Positions 27,471 through 36,914 of a stretch of DNA of 64,000 nt are shown piece by piece. Each line of letters opens with the position of its first letter. The stretch's first letter is position 1. Both the position numbers and the translations under genes were made by a program. Source of the DNA: G020354785 sp964534745 (lineage in GTDB: Bacteria > Bacteroidota > Bacteroidia > Bacteroidales > UBA10428); contig CAZHQW010000003.1 of NCBI GenBank assembly GCA_964534745.1, forward strand, positions 29,158-93,157, in the 5' to 3' direction. The notes under the pieces are model-generated. The model had not been told where the DNA came from. It did no database searches and saw only the letters and a program-made list of their open reading frames with translations.

Positions 27471-28941
27471 AACCCTTTAAAAATACAGAAATAAGCTTCT
27501 CCCTTCTTTGTACAAAATAAACAAAAGGTATAAACAAAGCAGTACTTATTACAATATTAAATAACAGATTATCGGTTTTTACTAGAATATTTATAAAATA
27601 AACTGCCAGTCCGATTAAAATATAAAATACAATCCGTCTTATATCATAGTCAATCCTGTATAATTCCCTTCCCAGCAAATAAGAAAATACGAGCATAATA
27701 AAATTTGTTACCAGGTGCGCGTATGCACATGCTTTATAACTGTACCGCGGTATAAATATTATATTCAGCACTATAGTAATTATTGCTCCTGTGCCAATAA
27801 TCAAAGCCGCATATTGTGTTTTGCCCGACAGCTTATACCAGAAATTAATATTAAACAAAATGCCAAGCAGAATATTTGCAAACAATACAACTGGCACAAT
27901 GCTTAGACCTTCATGAAATTTGGAGCTAATAAAATACTTAATAATGTCAATATAAAGAACAATAAAAAGAAATATTATCATGCAAAATATTACAAAGTAT
28001 TTTAAAATATTTCCGAATATTTCATTCGAATTCTTCTTCCTGTAATTGGAAAAGAAAAAAGGATCAGCTGCAAACCTGAACATCTGTATAAAAATAGTCA
28101 TAAACACGGCGATTTTGTAATTTGCCCCGTAAATACCTATCTCATAAAGTTTATCATATCCTTCTGAGAGGAAATGCCTGAGCAATATCCTGTCAATAGT
28201 CTCATTGAGAATTCCTGCCAGTCCCGCTACAAGCAAAGGGAATGAATATCCCAGTATCTTTGCGTACAGCCTAAAATCGAATTTTAATACAATTCTCCCA
28301 AGGTCAGCAAGCAACAATAAGCAAATAAGCATGCTTGTCAGCATATTGGCAAGAAGCACGTACCCTACGCCTATCTCCCTGTTATAAACCACATTAATCC
28401 ATTTTGCGCTGTAAGCTTCCGAAATACGGGGCATCACCTCCAGGAAAAACATTATTAGCAATATATTTATAACTACTCCCAGTACTTTATATACTGCAAA
28501 TTTCATCACCTTCTCCTGCATTCTAAGCCGGGCATAGAATATGGAACTGAAAGCATCAAGGCCTATTATTACGGCCATCCATTTTATATATTCTCTGCTG
28601 CCGCCATACCCCATTATTGTTGATATTTTACCTATAAACACGAAAACAAGCACAACAAATAATGAGGACGTGGTAAATAATGATATGGCAGAAATAGTGA
28701 AAATATCGCTGCTTTTTTCCCTGTCAGCCGTAAATTTAAAATAACCCGTCTCCATTCCGTACGTTAGAATTACAAGCAATACTGCAACATATGCATATAA
28801 TTCCGTTATTATACCATATTCCCTGACCTCGAATCTATAGGTGTAATAAGGCGTTAGTATGGCATAATTCAAAAATCTCGGTATTATGGAGCCCAGTCCA
28901 TAAATTAAAGTCTGTCCCCCTAATTTTCTGTATGGATTCAA
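27448..28941 (-). CDS. Oligosaccharide flippase / polysaccharide biosynthesis membrane protein (Wzx-like)
   Basis: The 497-residue protein begins with KLGGQTLIYGLGSIIPRFLNY, typical of the MATE-related polysaccharide_synt family, and contains about 12-14 hydrophobic helices spread along its length. Such proteins flip lipid-linked oligosaccharides across the inner membrane. It is the first gene of the minus-strand run flippase-dut-nucleotidyltransferase-TPR-EnvC. No glycosyltransferase is adjacent, so it may serve a conserved cell-surface or lipid II-related function instead of a strain-specific capsule. The start ATG is 66 bases from the divergent cyclophilin promoter box. Confidence 0.88.
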   Translation of the reverse strand: MNPYRKLGGQTLIYGLGSIIPRFLNYAILTPYYTYRFEVREYGIITELYAYVAVLLVILTYGMETGYFKFTADREKSSDIFTISAISLFTTSSLFVVLVFVFIGKISTIMGYGGSREYIKWMAVIIGLDAFSSIFYARLRMQEKVMKFAVYKVLGVVINILLIMFFLEVMPRISEAYSAKWINVVYNREIGVGYVLLANMLTSMLICLLLLADLGRIVLKFDFRLYAKILGYSFPLLVAGLAGILNETIDRILLRHFLSEGYDKLYEIGIYGANYKIAVFMTIFIQMFRFAADPFFFSNYRKKNSNEIFGNILKYFVIFCMIIFLFIVLYIDIIKYFISSKFHEGLSIVPVVLFANILLGILFNINFWYKLSGKTQYAALIIGTGAIITIVLNIIFIPRYSYKACAYAHLVTNFIMLVFSYLLGRELYRIDYDIRRIVFYILIGLAVYFINILVKTDNLLFNIVISTALFIPFVYFVQRREKLISVFLKGYEDKDSQ

Positions 28942-29002
28942 TTTTCCCTGCTGATTATTAAAACATAATACAATTTAGTCCTTACAATTTTATATCTATT
29001 CT

Positions 29003-29010
29003 TAAATTTG
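29003..29010 (+). promoter_or_regulatory. Bacteroidota -7 box for the cyclophilin gene
   Basis: TAAATTTG matches TAnnTTTG exactly. The upstream -33 is only TTTA (28974-28977). The TTG at 29008 is part of this box, so translation starts at ATG 29041. Confidence 0.5.
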
Positions 29011-29040
29011 TATTTTCGGACAATTATAAATAGTAATACA

Positions 29041-29718
29041 ATGAACAGGGTAGTAAAATTATATTATTCTTTGTTTTTCGCTCTTATTTTAATTAACAAT
29101 ATTTCCATTAATGCACAAATAGCTGATGTTCCTATTGTTGAAATTGAGACCCCTTACGGCAATATCAGGTTGAAGTTATATAACGAGACTCCTTTTCACC
29201 AGGAAAACTTCCTGGAACTAGTATCCCAAAAGTATTATGATGATCAGATCTTTCACCGTGTGATCAAAGGATTTATGATTCAGGCAGGTGATCCTGATTC
29301 CAGGAATGCCATACCCGGACAGGCGCTTGGGCGTGGAGGTCCCGGTTATACCATACCTGCTGAATTTAACAAGGATCTCTTTCATAAAAAGGGAGCGCTG
29401 GCTGCTGCCAGGCTTCCTGACAATGTTAATCCCCGCAAAGAGTCCTCGGGCTCTCAGTTTTATATAGTCCAGGGCAGGAAATATACTCCGGCCGAGCTTG
29501 ACCAGATGGAACGCAACGGTTATCACATACAGTTTACCGATGAACAGAGAAAAGCTTATACTACAATAGGCGGCACTCCTCATCTCGACTATGACTATAC
29601 GGTATTCGGAGAGGTTATTGACGGCCTCGATGTTGTGGATAAAATAGCGTCTGTCAAAAAAGATAGCCGTGACAGGCCGCTGACAGATATAAAGATTAAA
29701 ATAAGGCGTATTAATTAA
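29041..29718 (+). CDS. Peptidyl-prolyl cis-trans isomerase, cyclophilin type, exported
   Basis: From ATG 29041 the protein has 225 residues: signal peptide to about residue 25 (LILINNISINAQ) and a cyclophilin domain. Conserved active-site blocks are FHRVIKGFMIQAGDP, GPGYTIPAEF and GSQFYIVQG. It should assist proline isomerisation in folding of exported proteins in the periplasm. A 33-residue insertion-like stretch (YTPAELDQMERNGYHI) is common in Bacteroidota homologues. It is followed by pheS after 22 bases on the same strand. A TTG at 29008 is rejected as start because it is inside the promoter box. Confidence 0.93.
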   Translation: MNRVVKLYYSLFFALILINNISINAQIADVPIVEIETPYGNIRLKLYNETPFHQENFLELVSQKYYDDQIFHRVIKGFMIQAGDPDSRNAIPGQALGRGGPGYTIPAEFNKDLFHKKGALAAARLPDNVNPRKESSGSQFYIVQGRKYTPAELDQMERNGYHIQFTDEQRKAYTTIGGTPHLDYDYTVFGEVIDGLDVVDKIASVKKDSRDRPLTDIKIKIRRIN

Positions 29719-29740
29719 CCACACTTGAACCCCTATTACT

Positions 29741-30763
29741 ATGACAGACCTTATTGACGGTTATATTAAAGAAATTGAGGCTTTTCAATCTTACAGCCAT
29801 GACGAAATTGAGAATTTCAGGATTAAATATCTCAGCAAAAAAGGCATTGTCCCCTCATTATTTGAACAGCTTAAAAATATTCCTCCTGATCAGAAGAAGG
29901 TGATCGGACAGAAAATAAATGCCCTGAAGAATAAGGCACTGGACAAGTTAGCAGCTCTCAGGGAACAGTCGCTGCGGTCAGAAGAAAAGCCCCTGATAAA
30001 CGACCTTACATCTCCGCCGGAAGTTATTCCCCTGGGAGCAAGGCATCCTGTCTCCATTGTACGCAGGCAGATAATTGATATTTTCTCAAGGATCGGATTT
30101 ACCGTAGAAGAAGGGCCCGAGATTGAAGATGACTGGCATGTTTTTTCCGGACTTAATTTTCCTGAAGAGCATCCTGCAAGGGATATGCAGGATACTTTTT
30201 TTATTGAATTGAATCCTGATATACTGCTGCGCACCCACACATCGTCTGTACAGGTAAGGGTTATGGAAAACAGCCGCCCTCCTGTCAGAAAAATATTTCC
30301 CGGCCGTGTATTCCGCAACGAAGTTGTCTCTGCCAGAGCTCATTGCATATTTCACCAGGTTGAGGGACTTTATATTGATAAAAATGTATCTTTTACTGAT
30401 CTTAAGCAGACACTGCTGTTTTTTGCCAAGGAGATGTTTGGCGAGGCTACACGTATAAGGCTCAGACCTGCATTTTTCCCTTTTACCGAGCCATCGGCAG
30501 AAATGGATATTTCCTGCTCCATATGTGGCGGAAAAGGATGTAATATTTGTAAGTATACAGGTTTCGTGGAGATCCTGGGTTGTGGCATGGTCGATCCCAA
30601 TGTACTTGAAGCATCGGACATAAGCAGCACAGAATATACTGGTTTTGCTTTCGGTATGGGTATTGAACGTGTTGCCATGTTAAAGTATCATATTAATGAT
30701 CTCAGATTGTTTTTTGAAAATGACGTCAGGTTTCTGAATCAGTTTAAAGGAGACATCACTTGA
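29741..30763 (+). CDS. pheS: Phenylalanine--tRNA ligase alpha subunit
   Basis: This is a normal 340-residue alpha subunit of the alpha2-beta2 class II enzyme that charges tRNA-Phe. An N-terminal coiled coil (about 1-85) that binds tRNA is followed by the catalytic core with HPVSIVRRQIIDIF, LLRTHTSSVQ (motif 2 region), FHQVEGLYID and the motif 3 segment FGMGIERVAML. A four-cysteine zinc-like insert CSICGGKGCNICKYTG (about 258-273) precedes EILGCGMVDPNVLE; such inserts occur in Bacteroidota PheS. pheT is not adjacent, so the two subunits are encoded separately here. The TGA stop is directly followed by the next gene's TTG. Confidence 0.97.
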   Translation: MTDLIDGYIKEIEAFQSYSHDEIENFRIKYLSKKGIVPSLFEQLKNIPPDQKKVIGQKINALKNKALDKLAALREQSLRSEEKPLINDLTSPPEVIPLGARHPVSIVRRQIIDIFSRIGFTVEEGPEIEDDWHVFSGLNFPEEHPARDMQDTFFIELNPDILLRTHTSSVQVRVMENSRPPVRKIFPGRVFRNEVVSARAHCIFHQVEGLYIDKNVSFTDLKQTLLFFAKEMFGEATRIRLRPAFFPFTEPSAEMDISCSICGGKGCNICKYTGFVEILGCGMVDPNVLEASDISSTEYTGFAFGMGIERVAMLKYHINDLRLFFENDVRFLNQFKGDIT

Positions 30764-31939
30764 TTGTCAGATATTATAACTGCGAGCATGCTGCATGTAA
30801 TATCCAATATAATACAGCTGATATTTGTAATGCTATTTCCTGCTTTTGCCATTATTCTCTGCAGATGCTCAAAAGTATTTAAATTTATCAGCCCCATTAT
30901 CATTTGCTATCTTGCCGGGATAATTACGGGCAACACCTTGCAGGAATGGCTAAATAAAGAGATGCTGACTACAACATACGAACTGAGTGTATGCCTGGCA
31001 ATACCTGTTCTTTTATTTTCCTCAAATTTCTTCAGGTGGCTTGAGCATTCCCGTGTTACTTTCCTGTCATTTATCTTTGCTGTTTTATCCGTTGTTGCAG
31101 GCTCTGTTATTACTTTTTATATTTTCAGGCATAATATCCCTGGTGCCAATAAAATCTCAGGCATGCTCATCGGTGTATATACAGGAGGCACTCCCAATAT
31201 GAGTGCAATCGGACTGGCATTAGATGTTGAAGAAGAAATATTTCTCCTTTTAAACAGTGCCGATATCTTCTTCTGCGCGTTTTATTTCATATTTATTATA
31301 ACTGCTGCCAAAAAGTTCTTTGGCCTCTTCCTGCCTGCCTACAAGCCTTATGAATCACCCGGAGCCAATGTTTCAGGCCCTGCCGCTGACACAAAGACCA
31401 TAAGCCCCGGAAAACGCATATTAACTGTATTTATCTCAATTATACTCTCCTCGTTAATACTGGCCGCCGCCTTTGCCATATCTCTGCTTTTCTGGCGCAA
31501 AATAGTCACCCCTGTAATAATACTGGTAATAACAACACTGGGAATAGCATTTTCCCTTTCAAAAAAAATATACACACTTGAAGGTACTTTTGATACAGCT
31601 GAGTACCTTCTTCTTATATTTGCCGTTGCCGTAGGTACAATGGCTGATTTCACTGAGCTGCTCGCTTCAAGTTCGGTAATCTTTTACTACCTGGGGACCA
31701 TGCTTGGTATTTCAATTATCCTTCATATTGTTCTCGCCGCAATCTTTCGCATTGACACCGACACATTAATAATAACATCCACTGCCGGAATATTCGGACC
31801 GGCTTTTATCGGTCCGGTTGCCGACGGTATCCGAAACAGGCAGGTAATAGTGCCCGGAATAACAATGGGTCTTCTTGGATATGCTATTGGAAATTACCTT
31901 GGACTGGCTGTTTCTTTCCTGTTAAAACAACAGCTGTGA
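30764..31939 (+). CDS. DUF819 family membrane protein
   Basis: The 391-residue protein has about ten hydrophobic helices and the DUF819 block GVYTGGTPNMSAIGLAL (about 144-160), which is repeated in weaker form near the C-terminus (TAGIFGPAFIGPVADGI). DUF819 members resemble inverted-repeat secondary transporters of the BASS/CPA fold; substrate unknown. The TTG at 30764 touches the pheS TGA, so coupled translation is likely; ATG 30788 is the alternative start. The 3' end overlaps ruvB by 18 bases tail to tail. Confidence 0.85.
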   Translation: MSDIITASMLHVISNIIQLIFVMLFPAFAIILCRCSKVFKFISPIIICYLAGIITGNTLQEWLNKEMLTTTYELSVCLAIPVLLFSSNFFRWLEHSRVTFLSFIFAVLSVVAGSVITFYIFRHNIPGANKISGMLIGVYTGGTPNMSAIGLALDVEEEIFLLLNSADIFFCAFYFIFIITAAKKFFGLFLPAYKPYESPGANVSGPAADTKTISPGKRILTVFISIILSSLILAAAFAISLLFWRKIVTPVIILVITTLGIAFSLSKKIYTLEGTFDTAEYLLLIFAVAVGTMADFTELLASSSVIFYYLGTMLGISIILHIVLAAIFRIDTDTLIITSTAGIFGPAFIGPVADGIRNRQVIVPGITMGLLGYAIGNYLGLAVSFLLKQQL

Positions 31940-32944
31940 TTCGCCGTACCTTGATTTTCCAAGATGCCTGTATGCTATCTCTGTTACCTCCCTTCCCCGT
32001 GGAGTGCGCTTAATAAATCCCTCCTTGATAAGAAAGGGCTCATATACCTCTTCAATAGTCCCCGGATCCTCTCCCACCGCTGTACCTATAGTATTTAATC
32101 CCACGGGGCCTCCCTTGAATTTATCAATTATCGTAACCAGTATCTTGTTATCCATCTCATCCAGCCCCCGTTTATCAATATTCAAAGCCTCAAGGGCATA
32201 CCTGGCTATTTTCATGTCTATAATACCTTTACCTTTTACCTGGGCAAAGTCTCTGACTCTCCTTAACAGGGCATTGGCTATTCTAGGTGTCCCTCTTGAA
32301 CGCTGTGCTATTTCTTTTGCTGCCTGTTCTTCAATCTTTATATTGAGAATCCCTGATGAGCGGAGAATTATCAGGTACAGAATATCCTCATCATAATACT
32401 CAAGATGCGATCTTATGCCAAACCTCGCCCTAAGGGGACTGGTCAGCAGTCCGGCTCTTGTTGTTGCGCCTATCAGCGTAAACGGATTTAAAGTCAGCTG
32501 TATGGACCTTGCACCCGGTCCCTTGTCAATAACAAGGTCAATCTTATAATCCTCCATTGCCGAATACAAATATTCTTCTATTGTTGCATTAAGCCTGTGT
32601 ATCTCATCTATAAACAGTACGTCATTCTCTTCAAGGTTTGTCAGTATTCCAGCCAGGTCCCCTGCTTTTTCAAGTACAGGTCCGGATGTTGTCTTAATGC
32701 CAGAGTTTAATTCGTTGGCTATGATGATGGCGAGAGTTGTCTTACCCAAGCCAGGGGGTCCGGATAAAAGAATATGATCCAGGGCCTCATTTCTCATTTT
32801 AGCTGCTTTCACAAACACTTTAAGGTTCTCGACTATCTTATCCTGTCCCTTAAATTCATTAAATTCATGGGGCCTGAGTTTTTTCTCATATTCCTTTTCG
32901 GCTTCGCTTATTTTTTCATTCCTGATATTTAAAATATCATCCAT
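31922..32944 (-). CDS. ruvB: Holliday junction branch migration DNA helicase RuvB
   Basis: RuvB is the AAA+ motor of the RuvAB complex that moves Holliday junctions in recombination. The 340 residues have Walker A GPPGLGKT (62-69), Walker B FIDEIHR (D113, E114), sensor 1 GATTRAGLLTSPLRARFGI with the trans-acting arginine, and a winged-helix C-terminus (IKRTPRGREVT). It is complete and of usual length. It is third in the minus-strand run nadA-MORN protein-ruvB, 11 bases after the MORN gene. Confidence 0.98.
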   Translation of the reverse strand: MDDILNIRNEKISEAEKEYEKKLRPHEFNEFKGQDKIVENLKVFVKAAKMRNEALDHILLSGPPGLGKTTLAIIIANELNSGIKTTSGPVLEKAGDLAGILTNLEENDVLFIDEIHRLNATIEEYLYSAMEDYKIDLVIDKGPGARSIQLTLNPFTLIGATTRAGLLTSPLRARFGIRSHLEYYDEDILYLIILRSSGILNIKIEEQAAKEIAQRSRGTPRIANALLRRVRDFAQVKGKGIIDMKIARYALEALNIDKRGLDEMDNKILVTIIDKFKGGPVGLNTIGTAVGEDPGTIEEVYEPFLIKEGFIKRTPRGREVTEIAYRHLGKSRYGESQLLF

Positions 32945-32955
32945 AAAAGGTTTTT

Positions 32956-34524
32956 CTATTTTATAAGTTTTATATTATCATCCTGCAGATCAACCTTCAC
33001 TCCGTTAATTCTTGCTTCCCTGTTGTCCTGATAAGTAATGGTAATCAGTAAATTACCATATCTGTCATACTTTTTCCAGTTCTTCTCCTTTATGCCCATT
33101 GTAAAAAACTGCTCCTCCTTTAATACCCCGTTATCATAAAAATATCTGTGCTTACCGTCAGGATTTCCCTGAATATATTCTCCTTCAAATTTAAGAATAT
33201 TGCCGGGATAATAATGTTTCCACTTCCCGTCCTTTAATCCGCCGATGTATGAGCCTATTTCAATCTCATCGCCTACATTATAATACCATTCCCCCTCCTT
33301 TTCACCGTCAAAATACTCGCCTTTTGTGATAACTTCACCTGTTACATCATATTCAACAAACATTCCTTCTTCCCTGCCGTTATAATACTCCTCCTCCCTT
33401 TTAACCTGTCCGCTTTCATAATACCATACCCATTTCCCGTTAAGCCTGCCATTTTCAAATTCTCCTGTCTGCTCTATTTCACCATTTTTATAATAGAACA
33501 CCCATTTCCCCTGCTGCGTGTTATTCCGGTATTCACCTTCTGATTTGAGCTCTCCTGTGGGGTAAAAATTTTTCCAGTATCCTGTTTTGTTTCCCTCCTT
33601 GTCAACTACTCCCTCAGATATTTTTTCCCCGTTATCGTTGTAAATATATGCATTTATTACATTTCCGCTTATATCATATTTGCGGTGTATACCAATGGGT
33701 TTAAAATTCCTGAAAGCCCCGCTATAAGTTATATTACCGTCTTCATCATATTCACTTTTTATTTCAACATCTTCTGCTTCGATATTATCATCCTGTACAA
33801 TCTTACCCCCTTCGTACTTTAAAAGCAAAGTCAGGTTACCATTCTCATCATATTCTTTATACAGGCCATCAATTTTATCATCCTTGTATTCAACTTCCTT
33901 TTTCTCTTTATTGTCGCTGTAAAATTCTTTCCACACTCCCTGTTTTAATCCATTCTCATCAGTCCTGTTTATCTTTTCCCTTTCTGCAAGATTTCCCTTG
34001 ACATAGTGCAATATGGTTATTATTGTCCCTGATTCGTCATATTCAAAAGCTATTCCATCCCTCCTGTTGCTTTTATACTCAACTATACTCTTAATCTTTC
34101 CGCTATTATAATAATAAAAAGAAGTACCCTCCTTCATGTCGTTTATATACAGCTCCTTTGCTATTATGTTTCCTATATATTCGATGTTGTCCGTGCGGTC
34201 GGTATTATATGTCAGCATATACCCCGTTCTCTTACCCATGATATAGTTAATTTTCTTTGCCGTGTCACCAAAGTTATTGTAGAAGATCCATGTGCTGTCA
34301 AGCATATGATTTTTCCTGTTGCCTTCGGACTTCAATACGCCGGTCATGTAATAAGTTTTCCAGAATCCTTCAGGCTTGCCGTTTCTCATCATCCCTTCAC
34401 TTGATACCTTACCGTTTCTGTAATATAAAATATTGTAACCGTCCTGCACAATTTCCTGCTGGGTCCAGGAAATAAAAAATTTGTTCAAAGCAAGTATTAA
34501 AAGAATATATCTGTAATATTTCAT
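32956..34524 (-). CDS. YwqK-like MORN-variant repeat protein, exported
   Basis: The 522-residue protein has an N-terminal hydrophobic signal (about 5-20) and then about 20 repeats of roughly 22 residues of the MORN_2 type, for example GKWVFYYKNGEIEQTGEFENG and GKWVWYYESGQVKREEEYYNG, giving a long beta-hairpin array. Such proteins are often labelled YwqK antitoxin-like, but a toxin is not adjacent and the signal points to the envelope. It lies five bases after nadA and 11 before ruvB. Function unknown. Confidence 0.8.
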   Translation of the reverse strand: MKYYRYILLILALNKFFISWTQQEIVQDGYNILYYRNGKVSSEGMMRNGKPEGFWKTYYMTGVLKSEGNRKNHMLDSTWIFYNNFGDTAKKINYIMGKRTGYMLTYNTDRTDNIEYIGNIIAKELYINDMKEGTSFYYYNSGKIKSIVEYKSNRRDGIAFEYDESGTIITILHYVKGNLAEREKINRTDENGLKQGVWKEFYSDNKEKKEVEYKDDKIDGLYKEYDENGNLTLLLKYEGGKIVQDDNIEAEDVEIKSEYDEDGNITYSGAFRNFKPIGIHRKYDISGNVINAYIYNDNGEKISEGVVDKEGNKTGYWKNFYPTGELKSEGEYRNNTQQGKWVFYYKNGEIEQTGEFENGRLNGKWVWYYESGQVKREEEYYNGREEGMFVEYDVTGEVITKGEYFDGEKEGEWYYNVGDEIEIGSYIGGLKDGKWKHYYPGNILKFEGEYIQGNPDGKHRYFYDNGVLKEEQFFTMGIKEKNWKKYDRYGNLLITITYQDNREARINGVKVDLQDDNIKLIK

Positions 34525-34528
34525 AATG

Positions 34529-35533
34529 CTAAAGTCCTATTTTTTCAGAAATTTCAAGCATTTTTAATATGGGTTTTTTCGCTTTTACCCTTAATTTTTC
34601 ATCCAGCGTTATTTCGGGAAGCTCATATTTCATGCATACATATATCTTTTTAAGCGTATTTAATTTCATAAAATTACATTCACTGCAACCGCATGTCGAA
34701 TCCCTGGGTGGGGCGGGGATGAATGTTTTACCGGGGCTTGCCTTCTTCATCTGGTGTATTATGCCGGGTTCAGTGGCAACTATATATTTATCAGCATTAT
34801 CACTTACCGTATATTTCAATAGTGACGATGTAGAACCTATATGGTCTGCCATTAAAAGTACAGGTTTTTCACATTCCGGATGTGCTATAATTTTTGCATC
34901 GGGATTTACCTTCTTAAGCTCAGTAATTCTTTCCACAGAAAACTCCTCGTGCACATGGCACGCGCCGTTCCATATGACCATATCTCTTCCTGTCAGGCTT
35001 TTTATATAATTACCCAGATTCTTATCAGGAGCAAACACAATCTTTGTATCGCGTGGCAAATAGTTGATTATATGCAATGCATTGCTTGATGTGCATATTA
35101 TGTCCGACAGTGCTTTAATCTCAGCAGTGGTATTTATGTAACTTATAACCGTATGATCGGGGTATTTTTCAATAAATTTTCTGAATTCTTCAGGGGGACA
35201 TGAATCTGCAAGAGAGCATCCCGCATTTAAATCAGGAACAATAACCTTCTTCTCCGGAGATAAAATTTTTGCTGTCTCTGCCATAAAATGTACTCCTGCG
35301 AATACAATAATATCAGCACGGGTATTGGCTGCCTTTCTTGACAGGTCAAGGCTGTCGCCGACAAAATCCGCTATATCCTGTATTTTATCATCCTGGTAAT
35401 AATGTGCAAGTATAACGGCATTTTTTTCTTTCCTCAGCTTGTCTATTTCTGCCGTTAAATCAATTTCTTCAGGTACCTCTGCGTTCAGATATCCAAAATC
35501 CTTCAAATCCTTTTTATTAACATCATAATTCAT
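34529..35533 (-). CDS. nadA: Quinolinate synthase
   Basis: NadA condenses iminoaspartate with dihydroxyacetone phosphate to make quinolinate in NAD synthesis, using a [4Fe-4S] cluster. The 334 residues show AHYYQDDKIQDIADFVGDS, AGCSLADSC (C106 and C112), WNGACHVHEEFS and the C-terminal CGCSECNFM; three of these cysteines should bind the cluster. The length fits the NadA class without extra domains. It is the first gene before the MORN protein and ruvB, next to the large AT-rich gap. nadB and nadC are not in the window. Confidence 0.97.
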   Translation of the reverse strand: MNYDVNKKDLKDFGYLNAEVPEEIDLTAEIDKLRKEKNAVILAHYYQDDKIQDIADFVGDSLDLSRKAANTRADIIVFAGVHFMAETAKILSPEKKVIVPDLNAGCSLADSCPPEEFRKFIEKYPDHTVISYINTTAEIKALSDIICTSSNALHIINYLPRDTKIVFAPDKNLGNYIKSLTGRDMVIWNGACHVHEEFSVERITELKKVNPDAKIIAHPECEKPVLLMADHIGSTSSLLKYTVSDNADKYIVATEPGIIHQMKKASPGKTFIPAPPRDSTCGCSECNFMKLNTLKKIYVCMKYELPEITLDEKLRVKAKKPILKMLEISEKIGL

Positions 35534-35698
35534 TAATATGTTTTTAGATTATTTATATTATTTTATTTTATATGCTGTTAATTGTGTTTATAAAATTATT
35601 ATGTTTTTCTTGTTTTTTAATTAATTAAAAAATTGTTAAATGATTTTCAACAGCCTTTATTATAATTAATTTTTGATTTTAACCCAATTATATACTTT

Positions 35699-35713
35699 TT
35701 AACAAGTTGTTAA
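35699..35713. repeat. Inverted repeat TTAACAA-G-TTGTTAA
   Basis: Two 7-base arms with a one-base centre form a symmetric operator-like site in the nadA-rpiB gap. The position allows control of either gene; no regulator is adjacent. Confidence 0.35.
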
Positions 35714-35926
35714 TTAGTACTGGTATGTAAAAATAATCAGTTTTTTTAAAACGATATTTTGTTTAAATAATGTTAGGTTTCAGATAAGAATTTCTAAAAA
35801 AAATATTTTTATTTTTTAAAACAATTTATATACAAATTCCGTGCAGCACAAGTCAAGTTTTTTTATCAATTTTAACCTTCAATGATCTAACAATAATTTA
35901 ACAGTAATGTTAATAATATAATATTA

Positions 35927-35934
35927 TATATTTG
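35927..35934 (+). promoter_or_regulatory. Bacteroidota -7 box for rpiB
   Basis: TATATTTG matches TAnnTTTG and lies 28 bases before the rpiB ATG. No clear -33 TTTG is present. Confidence 0.45.
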
Positions 35935-35962
35935 CCATTAAGTAATATTATGAATTGAAAGA

Positions 35963-36403
35963 ATGAAAATTGCCATAGCAAGTGATCACGCAGGGTTTGA
36001 GCTGAAGAAAGAACTGACAGGGTACCTTGGGAAAAAGGGTTATACTGTTAAGGATTTTGGTTCGCATACCCCTGACAATGTTGATTATCCTGATTATGCA
36101 CATATTCTTGCCGAGGCAGTTGCAAACGGTGATTTTGATTACGGGATATCACTCTGCGGCTCGGGAAATGGAATAAACATGACAGTCAACAAACATCAGG
36201 GAATAAGGTCAGCATTATGCTGGAATGTAGAGATTGCGGAACTGGCAAGAAGACATAATGATGCCAATGTCTGTGCGCTTCCTGCAAGGTTTATTTCTAT
36301 CAGCGAGGCAACAGGCATAGTGGACAGGTTTCTGGGCACTCCTTTTGACGGAGGGAGGCATAAGAGGCGTGTTGATAAGATACCTCTTAAAGGTAACGGG
36401 TAA
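35963..36403 (+). CDS. rpiB: Ribose-5-phosphate isomerase B
   Basis: The 146-residue RpiB/LacAB-family enzyme interconverts ribose 5-phosphate and ribulose 5-phosphate in the pentose phosphate pathway. It shows the opening IAIASDHAGFELK, DYPDYAHILAEAV and the active-site loop GISLCGSGNGINM with Cys65, and later NDANVCALPARF. It is a single gene with its own -7 box and ends two bases before the convergent VanZ gene. Allose-6-phosphate isomerase activity is possible in this family but less likely. Confidence 0.94.
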   Translation: MKIAIASDHAGFELKKELTGYLGKKGYTVKDFGSHTPDNVDYPDYAHILAEAVANGDFDYGISLCGSGNGINMTVNKHQGIRSALCWNVEIAELARRHNDANVCALPARFISISEATGIVDRFLGTPFDGGRHKRRVDKIPLKGNG

Positions 36404-36405
36404 CG

Positions 36406-36813
36406 TCATTGTTTTTGTAAGTACTTTACTGTTGTCAGGATAAGTATTACACCGGCAATTATCCCTCCTGCATTTGCCAGCACATCGAGGATACTGCCTT
36501 CCCTGCTTGACACGAAGAAATACTGGATAAGTTCAATAATAATACCCCAAAACAGTGATATTGCAAATATATATAAGCAGGCAAGGTACCTGTTTTTAAG
36601 CAGGCGGTAGTATTTGTGAAGGTCAATATAAAGGATCACCGAAAAGGCAAAGTACATGACAAAATGAAAGTACTTGTCCATATGCTTTACGTTAGGTAAA
36701 AAGGACCGGTGAATCTTATTTGCAGGGACTATGCAGGCTACAAGTATAAGCAGGGCCCATGCAGATGATAAAATAAATCTGCCTGCAATACCGGTAATTC
36801 TTGATTTTTGCAT
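36406..36813 (-). CDS. VanZ family membrane protein
   Basis: The 135-residue protein has four hydrophobic helices and the VanZ-like pattern DKYFHFVMYFAFS ... IIELIQYFFVSSREGSILDVLANAGGIIAG. In VanZ proteins these conserved charged residues lie at the membrane face; VanZ gives low-level teicoplanin resistance, but most relatives have unknown roles. It is a lone gene, convergent with rpiB and divergent from the glycosyltransferase fusion. Confidence 0.85.
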   Translation of the reverse strand: MQKSRITGIAGRFILSSAWALLILVACIVPANKIHRSFLPNVKHMDKYFHFVMYFAFSVILYIDLHKYYRLLKNRYLACLYIFAISLFWGIIIELIQYFFVSSREGSILDVLANAGGIIAGVILILTTVKYLQKQ

Positions 36814-36914
36814 ACTTCAGTATAAAGAACTGATAAATATAAACAATAAGTATTAATTTTTTTATAAATTGAATTTTTCATATCTTAAATACCGATAACC
36901 ACAGGCAAATAACC

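Larger units (their letters stand above)
35534..35962. other. 429-base AT-rich divergent intergenic region; candidate origin-proximal or regulatory element
   Basis: This is the longest gene-free stretch in the window and holds no convincing reading frame or RNA gene. It contains a perfect 20-base A/T palindrome (35613-35632, six T, AATTAATT core, six A), TTAACAA-G-TTGTTAA (35699-35713), long A and T runs, and two poor DnaA-box-like 9-mers with 7 of 9 matches (35644-35652 and 35826-35834). It separates a mostly minus-strand region from a mostly plus-strand one. An origin is possible but not shown; it may only hold the nadA and rpiB promoters. Confidence 0.4.

Noticed and set aside
35644..35834. 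DnaA-box-like 9-mers
   Set aside because: Only 7 of 9 matches to TTATCCACA, which is expected by chance in DNA this rich in A and T; not annotated as boxes.
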